Assembly (NCBI RefSeq): GCF_016031625.1
Contig: NZ_JACCHP010000004.1
Span: 124,001 to 188,000 of the forward strand
Reading direction: 5' to 3'
DNA: 64,000 nt
From: Bradyrhizobium agreste
Lineage (GTDB): Bacteria; Pseudomonadota; Alphaproteobacteria; Rhizobiales; Xanthobacteraceae
In this document: in pieces, positions 22,060-31,944 of the stretch
Layout: every line of letters begins with the position of its first letter
Numbering within the stretch: position 1 is the first letter of the stretch
Notes under the pieces: generated by a model
Told to the model about the DNA's origin: nothing
What the model saw: only the letters and a program-made list of their open reading frames with translations
Databases searched by the model: none
Position numbers and translations under genes: made by a program

Positions 22060-23037
22060 CTATTCAGGCTCGATGCCGAGCCCCTGGATGATCTTGCCGG
22101 ACGAGGCGAGCTGGTCGTCGAGAAAGCGCTTGGCGCCTGCCGCCGTCACGGCATCGCCGACACGGACATCGAAGCCGAGGGTCGGCGCGCGCTCGCGCAC
22201 ATCGGACGATTCCAGGGCGCGCGCAATCTCGGCGCTCAGTTTCGCGACGATGTCGGCGGGAGTACCGGCCGGCGCCATGAACATGAACCAGCCCTGGAGA
22301 TCGACGCTTTGCAGCATCTCAGCAATCGCGGGAACGTCCGGCAGGGAGTCGATCCGTTTGGAACCTGCTACCGCAACCGGTCGGAGCGTACCCGCCTTGA
22401 TGAAGGCCTCGGCGATCGAGGCCGATTGGATCGTCACCTGGACGCGGCCTGAGATGGCGTCCTGCACCGCATTCGTGGTCGTGTTGTAGGGAATGAGGAC
22501 GAAGCCGGTTCCGGCGCTCTTGTTAATGGCTTGAGCGATCAGGCCCGAGAGGTTGCGCGCACCGTCGACGGCGAGGCTCAACGAGCCCGGCGCCGATTTT
22601 TCGAGCTTGATCAATTCGGGCAGCGTATTGGCCTTCACCTCGGGATTGACGAGAAGGACGTGGTTGCTCTTGGCCACCATCGCGACCGGCACGAAGTCTT
22701 TCACGGGATCGTAGGGGAGCTTCTTGAACGTGTAGGGATTGGTGACGAGCGCCGCCGATGTGGCGAACAGGAATGTGTAGCCGTCCGGAGCGGCACGGGC
22801 GACCGACTGCGTGCCGACGAGGTTTGCGGCGCCCGGACGATTCTCGACGACGAACTGCTGCCCGAAGGTCCGCGAGAGCTTTTCGGTGATGAGGCGACAC
22901 ATCACGTCGGGGCTGTTGCCCGCCGGCTGAGGCACGACGACGGTCACGGGCCGCTGCGGCCATGACTGCGCGAAGGCTGGAAGAGAGCAGCAAAGCGCGG
23001 CGCCGGCGAGCAGCAGACGACGGGATAATCCGGACAT
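22060..23037 (-). CDS. TctC/Bug-family periplasmic binding protein
   Basis: A 325-residue solute receptor with a cleavable signal (RRLLLAGAALCCSLPAFA), then the Bug-family opening SWPQRPVTVVVPQPAGNSPD and the VVENRPGAAN motif. Family members bind carboxylates and feed tripartite tricarboxylate transporters or sense ligands. No TctA/TctB membrane genes lie nearby. As last gene of the aromatic cluster, it may bind the aromatic acid or a cleavage product (inference). AGGGAGGAAC precedes the ATG. Confidence 0.9.
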   Translation of the reverse strand: MSGLSRRLLLAGAALCCSLPAFAQSWPQRPVTVVVPQPAGNSPDVMCRLITEKLSRTFGQQFVVENRPGAANLVGTQSVARAAPDGYTFLFATSAALVTNPYTFKKLPYDPVKDFVPVAMVAKSNHVLLVNPEVKANTLPELIKLEKSAPGSLSLAVDGARNLSGLIAQAINKSAGTGFVLIPYNTTTNAVQDAISGRVQVTIQSASIAEAFIKAGTLRPVAVAGSKRIDSLPDVPAIAEMLQSVDLQGWFMFMAPAGTPADIVAKLSAEIARALESSDVRERAPTLGFDVRVGDAVTAAGAKRFLDDQLASSGKIIQGLGIEPE

Positions 23038-23122
23038 GGGTGTTCCTCCCTCAAGATCCCGCTTTGCGGGCCATTATTGGTCGTTCGCGCGAAGCAGCCG
23101 CGGCCGGCAGCAGCTCGCTCGA

Positions 23123-23968
23123 TCAGGCTTCGTCTGTGACGACATTCCTGAGCACGCCGAGGCGTTCGACCTCGATCTCGACGACATCGCCAGGCTTCAT
23201 CCAGAGCGGCGGCTCGCGCCGCGCGCCGACGCCCCCCGGCGTTCCGCTGACGATGACGTCCCCGGGCTCGAGCCGCGTAAACGTGGAGCAGTATTCGATC
23301 TGGCGCGGGATATCGAAGATCATCTGCTTGATCAGGGCTTCCTGCATGACTTGCCCGTTGAGGCGGGTCTGGAGCTTGAGCTCGCCGAGCGGACCGAGCT
23401 CGTCCGGGGTCATCATCCAGGGCCCGAACGCGCCGGTATCCGGAAAATTCTTGCCCGGCGTGAATTGATGGGTGTGACGCTGGAAATCGCGAATGCTGCC
23501 GTCATTGTAGCAGGAGTAGCCCGCGACATGATCCATGGCATCTGCCCGGGAGATGTAACGTCCCGCCTTGCCGATGATGACCGCAAGTTCGCCTTCGAAA
23601 TCGAGATCAGTCGAGACGCGCGGCCGCACGATCGGCTGCAAGTGTCCGGTCTGGCTGTTGGCATAGCGCGAGAAAATGGTGGGGTGATCGACCTCGGCGC
23701 GGCCCGTCTCCTTGCGGTGGGTCTCGTAGTTCAGGCCCACGCACAGGATCTTGTCCGGGTTCGGGACGACCGGCAGCCAGGTGACCTTCGAGATCGGAAC
23801 GCCAGCGACGGAGGTCTTTGCATCCGCAACGCCGGCGAAGGCGGCGCCGATGGCGGCCTTGAGATCGGCATAGCGCGCCTTGAGCGCAGCTCCGACATCG
23901 AAAAAGCTTTCGCCTTCGACGATGCCCCAGGTGGTACGGCCGTCAATCGACACGGTGGCAAGCTTCAC
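23123..23968 (-). CDS. Fumarylacetoacetate hydrolase-family protein
   Basis: A 281-residue hydrolase or decarboxylase acting on ring-cleavage products. The catalytic core is visible in DLDFEGELAVIIGK, where the two Glu residues are metal ligands, in GYSCYNDGSIRDFQ, and in the end motif GDVIVSGTPGGVGARR. The start is a GTG overlapping the stop of the preceding monooxygenase gene by four bases (GTGA), so translation is coupled. With the dioxygenase and hydroxylase it makes a meta-cleavage-type pathway; the exact substrate is not visible. Confidence 0.9.
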   Translation of the reverse strand: MKLATVSIDGRTTWGIVEGESFFDVGAALKARYADLKAAIGAAFAGVADAKTSVAGVPISKVTWLPVVPNPDKILCVGLNYETHRKETGRAEVDHPTIFSRYANSQTGHLQPIVRPRVSTDLDFEGELAVIIGKAGRYISRADAMDHVAGYSCYNDGSIRDFQRHTHQFTPGKNFPDTGAFGPWMMTPDELGPLGELKLQTRLNGQVMQEALIKQMIFDIPRQIEYCSTFTRLEPGDVIVSGTPGGVGARREPPLWMKPGDVVEIEVERLGVLRNVVTDEA

Positions 23969-25581
23969 GGTGTTCTCTCCATTTCAGATCGGGAATCTTG
24001 TGTTGGTCGGACGTCGCGACGACGCAACTCGATCTCGCGCAGGAGATCACCGAGCCCGGAGGCATTGCGCGCCGTGCCGAAGACGTAATGGTCGGGTCGC
24101 ACGACTGCGGCAACAACACCGTGGCGGTCGAACCAATTCGCGAGCACGCCCTCGGTCTCTTCAAGGGCATTTGGCAGACCCGCGCCGGCAGGCACGACAG
24201 CCGCCGCCGATACGTCCGGGCGCGCGGCACAGAGCGAGAGCATGAAAGCGGCATCATCGCTGCGGCCGTCGATCAACACGCGCCAGCCGGTCCCGGTCAC
24301 TTCGTCCAGCAAGCGAGCGGCACCGCCCCTCGCGATGCGCGGCTGCGGAAACAGCGTGCCACGTGCGGGCATCTCGTGCTGTGACAGGCACCCTGCGCGG
24401 AGCGGCGGAATGATTTCCTGCCGCGTCAAACGCTGCGGCTTGCCGCTGCCGTCGGCGAGGATTTGCGCATCGCGCCGCCGGGCGGCTGCCGGATCGCGTT
24501 CGCATATGGACTGGCCGATGGCCTTGATCTTGCCGGTCAGCTCGATGACATGCTGCTTCCGTTCGATCCCGTAGCTGTCGAGCAGGCCGTCGGAGGAGAC
24601 GCCTTTGAGCACGTGATCCAGCTTCCAGACGAGGTTCGTGGCGTCGCGCAGGCCCTGGCACATGCCCTGGCCGATGAAGGGAGGCTGCTGGTGCGCGGCA
24701 TCGCCGGCGATCAGGATCCTGCCGTTGCGCCACTCTGTGGCAACGAGCGCGTGAAAGCGATAGGAGGCTGCCCGCCACAATTCCCCGTCCTGTGGCGTGA
24801 GCCAGGGCGCGAGCAGCTTCCAGACATTTTCGGGCCGCTCCATCTGCCGCCCGTCTTCACCCGGCAGCAGCATGATCTCCCAGCGGCGATGGTTCTTCGG
24901 GCCGATCAGGAAGCTCACGGGGCGCGCCGGATTGCAGAATTGCGCGGAGCATTGCGGCAGGCGTGCAAGCGCGTCTTCGTTCACGCGGACGTCGACCACC
25001 AGCCAGGGCTCATCGAAGATGAGGTCCTCGAGCGCGAGACCTGCGATCTGACGCACGGTGCTCGATGCGCCGTCGCAGCCGAGCACGTAGCGCGCCGTCA
25101 CGGAGCGGTTCTGTCCATCACTGTTCTTCAGGCATGCTTCGACGCGATCGGGCGCTTGAACGAGACCGAGCAGCTCGACGCCGAGTTCGGCACGCACATT
25201 GGAAAAACCGGTCGCGTGGCGGCGCAGCTCGGCCTCGACCGCGGGCTGGCTGAACACCATGCTCGGCGTGTAGCCGAGCGGATAGGGCTTTGCGACCATG
25301 TCGATGCGCCGGATCAGCTGGCCGTCGACGCCAAAATGCTCCGATGCGGTGAATGGCTCGATATAGGGCGAAATTGCATCTGCAAGGCCCATATTGTCGA
25401 GGTGACGGAAAATCTCGTGATCGAGCGCGATCGCGCGCGGCTTGTTGTAGACGTCGGTGAGCCTGTCGATGACGAGGGTGCGATGACCGAGGCGGCCGAG
25501 CAGGCCTGCGGCGACGGCGCCGGTCGGCCCGAAGCCGACGACGAGCACGTCGCAGTCGAGGGCGGCAGCCGTATCCGTCAT
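23965..25581 (-). CDS. FAD-dependent aromatic hydroxylase (MhpA-like)
   Basis: A 538-residue class A flavoprotein monooxygenase that hydroxylates an aromatic acid with NAD(P)H and oxygen. The FAD motifs are VLVVGFGPTGAVAAGLLGRL at the N-terminus, CDGASSTVRQIAG in the middle, and GDAAHQQPPFIGQGMCQGLR near residue 290. The length and C-terminal thioredoxin-like extension fit 3-(3-hydroxyphenyl)propionate hydroxylase-type enzymes. It overlaps the upstream dioxygenase gene by four bases (ATGA), placing hydroxylation and ring opening in one operon. Confidence 0.92.
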   Translation of the reverse strand: MTDTAAALDCDVLVVGFGPTGAVAAGLLGRLGHRTLVIDRLTDVYNKPRAIALDHEIFRHLDNMGLADAISPYIEPFTASEHFGVDGQLIRRIDMVAKPYPLGYTPSMVFSQPAVEAELRRHATGFSNVRAELGVELLGLVQAPDRVEACLKNSDGQNRSVTARYVLGCDGASSTVRQIAGLALEDLIFDEPWLVVDVRVNEDALARLPQCSAQFCNPARPVSFLIGPKNHRRWEIMLLPGEDGRQMERPENVWKLLAPWLTPQDGELWRAASYRFHALVATEWRNGRILIAGDAAHQQPPFIGQGMCQGLRDATNLVWKLDHVLKGVSSDGLLDSYGIERKQHVIELTGKIKAIGQSICERDPAAARRRDAQILADGSGKPQRLTRQEIIPPLRAGCLSQHEMPARGTLFPQPRIARGGAARLLDEVTGTGWRVLIDGRSDDAAFMLSLCAARPDVSAAAVVPAGAGLPNALEETEGVLANWFDRHGVVAAVVRPDHYVFGTARNASGLGDLLREIELRRRDVRPTQDSRSEMERTP

Positions 25582-26477
25582 GCGCGCGCCGTCGCGAAGG
25601 GAACGGCGAGCTGCGCCGTCTTACAGGCCTCCGATTTCGGCGGGGCTATGCCCCATTGATCGGTCCGTCCCGGAGGCCAGACCCAATCGCTCGGACCTTT
25701 CGCGACGTAGCTGTCGTCGATCTGCAAGACTTCGGCTGTGTATTCGATCACGACACCTGCCGGGTCGACGAAATAGGCGAACACGTTGTCGCCCGGACCG
25801 TGGCGGCCGACGCCCCAGCCGATCGGATAGTCATGATCGATCATGCGGCCGGAGCCGCGCATCACGGACTCGAGGTCAGGCATGAGGAAGGCGACGTGAT
25901 TGAGGCCGTTGCGGGGGGCCTCCGCCAGCACGATCGCGTGGTGATCGCTGTTGCAGCACAGGAAGGCCATCAGCTTGGACCGATCCGATAGCCTGAACCC
26001 CAACGTCTCCTGGTAGAAGGCCGAGAGCTTTTCGATGTCGGCGCTGTTGATGTTGACATGCGCCAGCCGCTCGGGGCGGTCGGCGATCACGCGCGCCGGC
26101 TTGGTACGATCGCCATGAACGAACTCGATGACGCATCCCTGCGCTTCACGGACCACGAAACTCGCCCCACCCGACGGCGCAGGCGACAGCGCGGGCGAGC
26201 TGATCACCTCGCAGCCGGCTTGCCGCGCACGCGCGAACAAGCGGTGCAGATCGTCATGGGAGCGGGTGCGGAAGCTGATCTTGCGGAGCGATGTCGCCTC
26301 GCCCGGCGTGAGCTCGAGGACGTGGAAGTCGCTGCCCGTTGCGGCAAGGTACACGGTGCCGCCCGCTTCCGCCGCGACGTCGAGGCCCCAGACCTTGCTG
26401 TAGAACTCGACCGAGCCGACAAGCTGCGGCGTCGTGATTTCGACGCTGCGCAGGGCCGTCACCGGAAAGGCGGACAT
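25578..26477 (-). CDS. Extradiol ring-cleavage dioxygenase, VOC type
   Basis: A 299-residue two-domain vicinal-oxygen-chelate protein predicted to open a catechol-type ring. The N-terminal VOC unit begins VTALRSVEITTPQLVGSVEF; the C-terminal unit carries the likely iron ligands in DHHAIVL, LNHVAFLM and the Glu of VVIEYTAEV. It is the first gene of the leftward operon, opposite the GntR gene. The product would pass to the fumarylacetoacetate hydrolase-family enzyme. The specific catechol is not identifiable. Confidence 0.85.
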   Translation of the reverse strand: MSAFPVTALRSVEITTPQLVGSVEFYSKVWGLDVAAEAGGTVYLAATGSDFHVLELTPGEATSLRKISFRTRSHDDLHRLFARARQAGCEVISSPALSPAPSGGASFVVREAQGCVIEFVHGDRTKPARVIADRPERLAHVNINSADIEKLSAFYQETLGFRLSDRSKLMAFLCCNSDHHAIVLAEAPRNGLNHVAFLMPDLESVMRGSGRMIDHDYPIGWGVGRHGPGDNVFAYFVDPAGVVIEYTAEVLQIDDSYVAKGPSDWVWPPGRTDQWGIAPPKSEACKTAQLAVPFATARA

Positions 26478-26576
26478 TTGGCTTCCTTGTCAGGGGACAC
26501 GAACGTCACCCCTTAATATGTAAAAAGTAGCACGTAAAGCAAAAATTTATAAATAGATGGCTGGCGCTATGCTAAT

Positions 26577-26588
26577 GTACATAAGTAC
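26577..26588. promoter_or_regulatory. Candidate GntR operator
   Basis: GTACATAAGTAC, two GTAC half-sites with a 4-base spacer and therefore self-complementary, lies 16 nt before the gntR start and about 100 nt from the divergent ring-cleavage operon. FCD-type GntR proteins commonly bind short GT-N-AC dyads in such positions. The surrounding 26520-26570 is AT-rich. Confidence 0.45.
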
Positions 26589-26603
26589 TGGAGAATCTGA
26601 TGG

Positions 26604-27302
26604 ATGCCGATGAGCACTGACGGCCAAAGGGATGACCAGCCGGCGACGCTGGCGACCACGATCTACGCGCGCCTCAAGGCCGACATCCTGACGACGCGGC
26701 TCGAGCCCGGACGAAAGCTCCAGTCGCGCTTCCTGATGGAGCAATACAATGTCGGGCAGACGCCGCTGCGCGAGGCGCTCAACCGCCTGACCACCGAAGA
26801 GTTCGTCGTCGGCATGGAGCAGCGCGGCTTCTATGTGAAGGACGTCAGCAAGGAGGAGCTGCAGGAGCTGACCAAGACGCGGTGCTGGGTCGAAGGCCTG
26901 GCGCTTCGCGAATCCATGCAGAATGCGACCCAGACCTGGGAAGAGGCTCTGCTGGTTGCGCATCACCGGCTCGATCGCACGCCGCGCTCGCTCAAGCCCG
27001 ACACATTCGAGAACAATCCGGATTGGGAGAAGGTGCACCGCGCTTTCCACACGACGCTGATCGGACTTTGCGGGTCACGGCCGCTGCTCGGCTTCTGCGA
27101 GCAGCTTGCCGACCGGCTCTATCGCTATCGCATGATGTCGATCGCGAAGGCCTATCCGGCGCGCAAGATCGGTGCCGAGCACAGCGATATCTTGCAGGCG
27201 GTTCTCGGCAGGGACAGTGAGCGGGCCGTGCATCTGCTTCAGCAGCACTATCAGCGTACGGCCGACGTCATCTATTCCGATCTCGCCGGTTTCCTGGGGT
27301 AG
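26604..27302 (+). CDS. GntR-family regulator with FCD effector domain
   Basis: A 232-residue repressor-type protein. The winged helix at about residues 18-85 reads LATTIYARLKADILTTRLEP and FLMEQYNVGQTPLREALNRL. The helical FCD domain follows with metal/ligand histidines (VHRAFHTTLIGLCGS and AEHSDILQAVLGRD). It is divergent from the aromatic operon, so it most likely controls it and responds to an aromatic intermediate. An ATG two codons later is an equally possible start; GGAG is 10 nt before the first. Confidence 0.9.
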   Translation: MPMSTDGQRDDQPATLATTIYARLKADILTTRLEPGRKLQSRFLMEQYNVGQTPLREALNRLTTEEFVVGMEQRGFYVKDVSKEELQELTKTRCWVEGLALRESMQNATQTWEEALLVAHHRLDRTPRSLKPDTFENNPDWEKVHRAFHTTLIGLCGSRPLLGFCEQLADRLYRYRMMSIAKAYPARKIGAEHSDILQAVLGRDSERAVHLLQQHYQRTADVIYSDLAGFLG

Positions 27303-27331
27303 CTTCGTCTCAGGAACATGGCGCGCTGCGT

Positions 27332-27734
27332 TCAGCGCGCGCGCTTCGGCAATTTCGGCAGCTTGTCGGGATTGAATGCCGGCATCTGCCCTGGTGGTTC
27401 AGGTGCGGGCGGCTTTTGTTCCGTGAGAATGAGCGTTCCGTGGAGGATCATGCCCGGCGCCTGAGGTGCCGTCGCGGTGTAAGTCGCGATCTTGCCAGGG
27501 CAGCTTCCTTCGATCGTCAACGTCAGCTCATGATCGTTGCCGAACACGGTGGCGCGACCTTCGGTGTGCCGCTTCGTCAATACGATTGCGGTGAAGCTGT
27601 CACCATCGACCTCGCAGGTGATAGGTCATCAGGCTGTCACGGCCCCAGATCTGGCCGTCTGCGACATGGACGATCCCGGTACCCTGGTCGATCGGCGTCT
27701 TGTACCATGCCGCGTAGCTGCCGTCCTTCAGCAT
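27332..27734 (-). pseudogene. GrlR-like regulatory protein gene, interrupted by a frameshift
   Basis: The start at 27734 follows AAGGAGG. The first part encodes MLKDGSYAAWYKTPIDQGTG and on through IWGRDSLMTY, then stops. The second part resumes in another frame as CEVDGDSFTAIVLTKRHTEG and ends in a Pro-rich tail. Joined, they form a small beta-rich protein of the GrlR type (negative regulator of type III secretion; many are annotated in Bradyrhizobium). The break is near 27617. It is either a true pseudogene or a base-call error. Confidence 0.6.
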
Positions 27735-27794
27735 GGGAGCAGCCTCCTTGGTGTTCCCACGCCGACAATTGGCATCATCAGCGCCAACAAACGG

Positions 27795-27962
27795 TTAATG
27801 ACCGGGCCCGTGCCAATCCGGTCTTTCCTTGCGCAGCTCGGCCTCGAGCTCCTCGATGATGCTGTGAAGCAGACTCGCTGCAAGCGGATCGGTCACCTCG
27901 CGCTCCAGATGCCGGTAACGCGCAATCTTAAATTCCTGCTCTCTCACCTGGCGATCTGTCAT
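27795..27962 (-). CDS. Small conserved-type protein (55 aa)
   Basis: The ORF begins MTDRQVREQEFKIARYRHLE and continues through SLLHSIIEELEAELRKE to RPDWHGPGH. It is highly charged and probably all-helical. GGAGG lies 8-9 nt before the ATG. I recognise the style (REQEFKIARYxHLERxVTDPLA) from small Bradyrhizobium proteins without known function. It lies 60 nt upstream of the GrlR-like gene on the same strand. Confidence 0.65.
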   Translation of the reverse strand: MTDRQVREQEFKIARYRHLEREVTDPLAASLLHSIIEELEAELRKERPDWHGPGH

Positions 27963-28345
27963 CAGACGGGCCCTCCGGCGAACCGACGCGGAAACGGCCG
28001 GAGAGTTTCGTTACAATTTTCGGATCATTTGTGATGGTTTCCAATCGGTTAAAGGCGCGGCCGGGTTGCGGATTGCCCGAAAAGGCTGCCGTGGGACCGG
28101 CGACACCAGCCTGAGCGCGGCGGTTGACGTCCAGGCCGTTGCTTCCAATTGCGTGCGCGGCGGGCTTCTGCTAGCTTGAGGTACGTGCCTCATTTCACCT
28201 CGCCGGCCGGGTCGTTGACCCGCCTCTGCCGCAACGATGCGGGTGGCGGCTGATTGCCGCGCCGCTGGGGGTGGGGCATGCGCCCAATCTGGGCTCAAGC
28301 AGAGTTGGCCATCGAAAAGGGCCGACCGCCTTTGGGGAGGATGAT
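27963..28345. other. Intergenic region before the sugar ABC operon
   Basis: About 380 bases with no credible gene. It contains the promoters of the leftward 55-aa gene and the rightward transporter, and a small dyad CTCCGGC/GCCGGAG near 27967-28003. No operator could be assigned. Confidence 0.45.
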
Positions 28346-29299
28346 ATGCAGCGTCTCTTGGTTGCGGGTGTGTCTGTTGCCTTCGCGATTGCAGCGGGGG
28401 TCGGCTCGGCCGGTGCGGCGGACAAGAAGGTTCTGGCCTTCGTCGTCAATGGCGCATCCGATTTCTGGAAGATCGCCGAGGCCGGGATGAAGAAGGCCCA
28501 GGGCGAGCTACCCAACTACGACCTCCAGTTCAAATATCCGGAACAGGCCGCGGCGGCCGTGCAGCAGCGCGTGATGGACGACCTCGTCGCCGCCGGTGCC
28601 GCCGGCATCATGGTCAGCGCGGTCGATCCGAAGAACCAGACCGAGCATCTCAACAAGGTTGCGTCTCAGACGGTGCTGTTCACCACCGACAGCGACGCGC
28701 CGCAATCCAAGCGCGTGGCCTATATCGGCTCCTCCAACACCGACCTCGGCAAGGAGGCTGGAAAGCTGATGGTCAAGGCGCTGCCGAACGGCGGCAAATG
28801 CGTCGGCTTCGTCGGCCTGCCCGGCGCCGACAATGCGCGCGAGCGCATCGAAGGCGTGAAGGAGACCATCAAGGGCTCGAAGGTCGAGCTCGTCGACGTT
28901 CGCGGCGACGAGATCGACCAGACCCGCGCCAAGCGCAACGTCGAGGACATCCTCGCCGCCATGCCCGATGTGAGCTGCCTCGTCGGCTTCTACTCCTACA
29001 ACACGCCGCGGATCTACGAGGTGCTCAAGGAGGCCGGCAAGCTCGGCAAGATCAAGATCATCGGCTTCGACGAGGATCCGATTACGCTCGGCGGCGTCAA
29101 GGAAGGCAGCATCGTCGGCACGGTGGTGCAGCAGCCGTTCGAATGGGGCTATCAGGGCATGAAGCTGATGGCGAACTACATCAGCGGCGAGAAGTCCGGC
29201 ATTCCGGCCAACGGCATCATCATCGTGCCCGGCAAGGTCATCGAAAAGGCGAATGTCGATGACTTCATGGCCTCGATGAAGCAGATGCTGAAGAAATAG
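28346..29299 (+). CDS. Sugar ABC transporter periplasmic binding protein (RbsB type)
   Basis: A 317-residue type I periplasmic binding protein with a signal peptide (MQRLLVAGVSVAFAIAAGVG, cleavage near GAA-DKK). The fold motifs are VLAFVVNGASDFWKIAEAG, IMVSAVDP, VAYIGSSNTDLGKEAGKLM and IKIIGFDEDP. I start at 28346 after GGGGAGGATGAT, not at the earlier in-frame ATG. It is followed by its ATPase and permease. The ligand is a sugar or polyol that cannot be specified. Confidence 0.92.
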   Translation: MQRLLVAGVSVAFAIAAGVGSAGAADKKVLAFVVNGASDFWKIAEAGMKKAQGELPNYDLQFKYPEQAAAAVQQRVMDDLVAAGAAGIMVSAVDPKNQTEHLNKVASQTVLFTTDSDAPQSKRVAYIGSSNTDLGKEAGKLMVKALPNGGKCVGFVGLPGADNARERIEGVKETIKGSKVELVDVRGDEIDQTRAKRNVEDILAAMPDVSCLVGFYSYNTPRIYEVLKEAGKLGKIKIIGFDEDPITLGGVKEGSIVGTVVQQPFEWGYQGMKLMANYISGEKSGIPANGIIIVPGKVIEKANVDDFMASMKQMLKK

Positions 29300-29331
29300 G
29301 GGTATCCCCGCTGCCCGCCCCGCAGCCTGCC

Positions 29332-30845
<1,514 letters not shown>

Positions 30846-30849
<4 letters not shown>

Positions 30850-31871
30850 GCAAGAAAGACCTGAGCCTTTTGGTTCTGATTCTGGTGGTCGGGACCGTCG
30901 TCGCCCTGATCAATCCGAGATTTCTGTTCGTCGGCAATCTCTCGAACACCGCCAATCAGATCGGGCTGTTCGGCATCTTCTCCATTGCGGAAGCCTTCAT
31001 CATCATCATCGGCGGGATCGAGCTGTCGGTCGGTTCGGTGATCGCACTGCTGGGCGTCCTGTTCATCGACCTCATCGTCAATCACGACGTCAACTGGGTG
31101 GTAGCCCTTGCGATGATCGTCGCGGCGGGGCTCGTGATCGGCCTCGTTCATGGCGCGCTGGTGACCAGGATGCGGATCCAGCCTTTCGTGGTGACGCTGT
31201 GCGGTCTCCTGATCTACCGCGGCGCGGCGCGCTATTACACCGAAGATGCGACGGCAGGCTTCGGCTTCGGCGCGAGTTTTCCGACGCTCGAATGGTTGGC
31301 CGCCGGCCGCACCAACGTGCTCGGATTCCCGCTGCCGCACAGCGTGGTGGCGCTTGCCGTGGTGGCCGTGATCGCCTGGGTGGTGCTGCACCGCTCGGTG
31401 TTCGGCCGCTATCTCTTTGCCGTCGGCAAGAACGAGGAAGCGGCACGCTATTCCGGCATTCGTACCAACCGCGTGATCGTCTCGGCCTATGTCATCTGTG
31501 GCGGGCTGACTGCGTTTTCGGCAATCCTGATCGCGATGTACACCCGTTCGATATCGCCGGCCGTGCACGGCTCGTTCTACGAGCTCTACGCCATCGCCGC
31601 CGCCGTGCTCGGCGGCTGCTCCTTGCGCGGCGGCGAAGGCTCGATCGTCGGCGTCGTGCTCGGCACCGTGTTGCTCCAGGTGCTGCAGAATCTCGTCAAC
31701 CTCCTGGGCATTCCGAGCTCGCTCAATTTCGCGGTGATGGGAACGGTGATCCTGGCCGGCGTCCTCGGCGATCAGTACCTGGTGCAACGACGCCACCGCG
31801 TGGGGGCGGCCAAAGACCGGGTGCAGGCGAGCGTCGCGGCGGCTCCGTTCGAGCGCGTGAAGGTGGAGTGA
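30846..31871 (+). CDS. Sugar ABC transporter permease (RbsC type)
   Basis: A 341-residue inner-membrane protein with about eight to ten helices. The conserved cytoplasmic loop VGKNEEAARYSGIRTNRVIV and the segment AAAVLGGCSLRGGEGSIVG are hallmarks of the RbsC/AraH family. The TTG start overlaps the ATPase stop, which supports one operon with the binding protein. A hairpin follows the stop. Confidence 0.94.
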
Positions 31872-31892
31872 AAGCGAGGGTTGCGTCGGCAT

Positions 31893-31913
31893 GTGGCCGA
31901 CATAAGCGGCCAC
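31893..31913 (+). terminator. Hairpin after the sugar ABC operon
   Basis: GTGGCCG, 7-base loop, CGGCCAC: a perfect 7-bp stem 21 nt after the permease stop. It lies between convergent transcripts; no T-run follows, so its termination strength is uncertain. Confidence 0.5.
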
Positions 31914-31944
31914 CAAAGAGAGGACGCGGGAACTTCCAACATAT

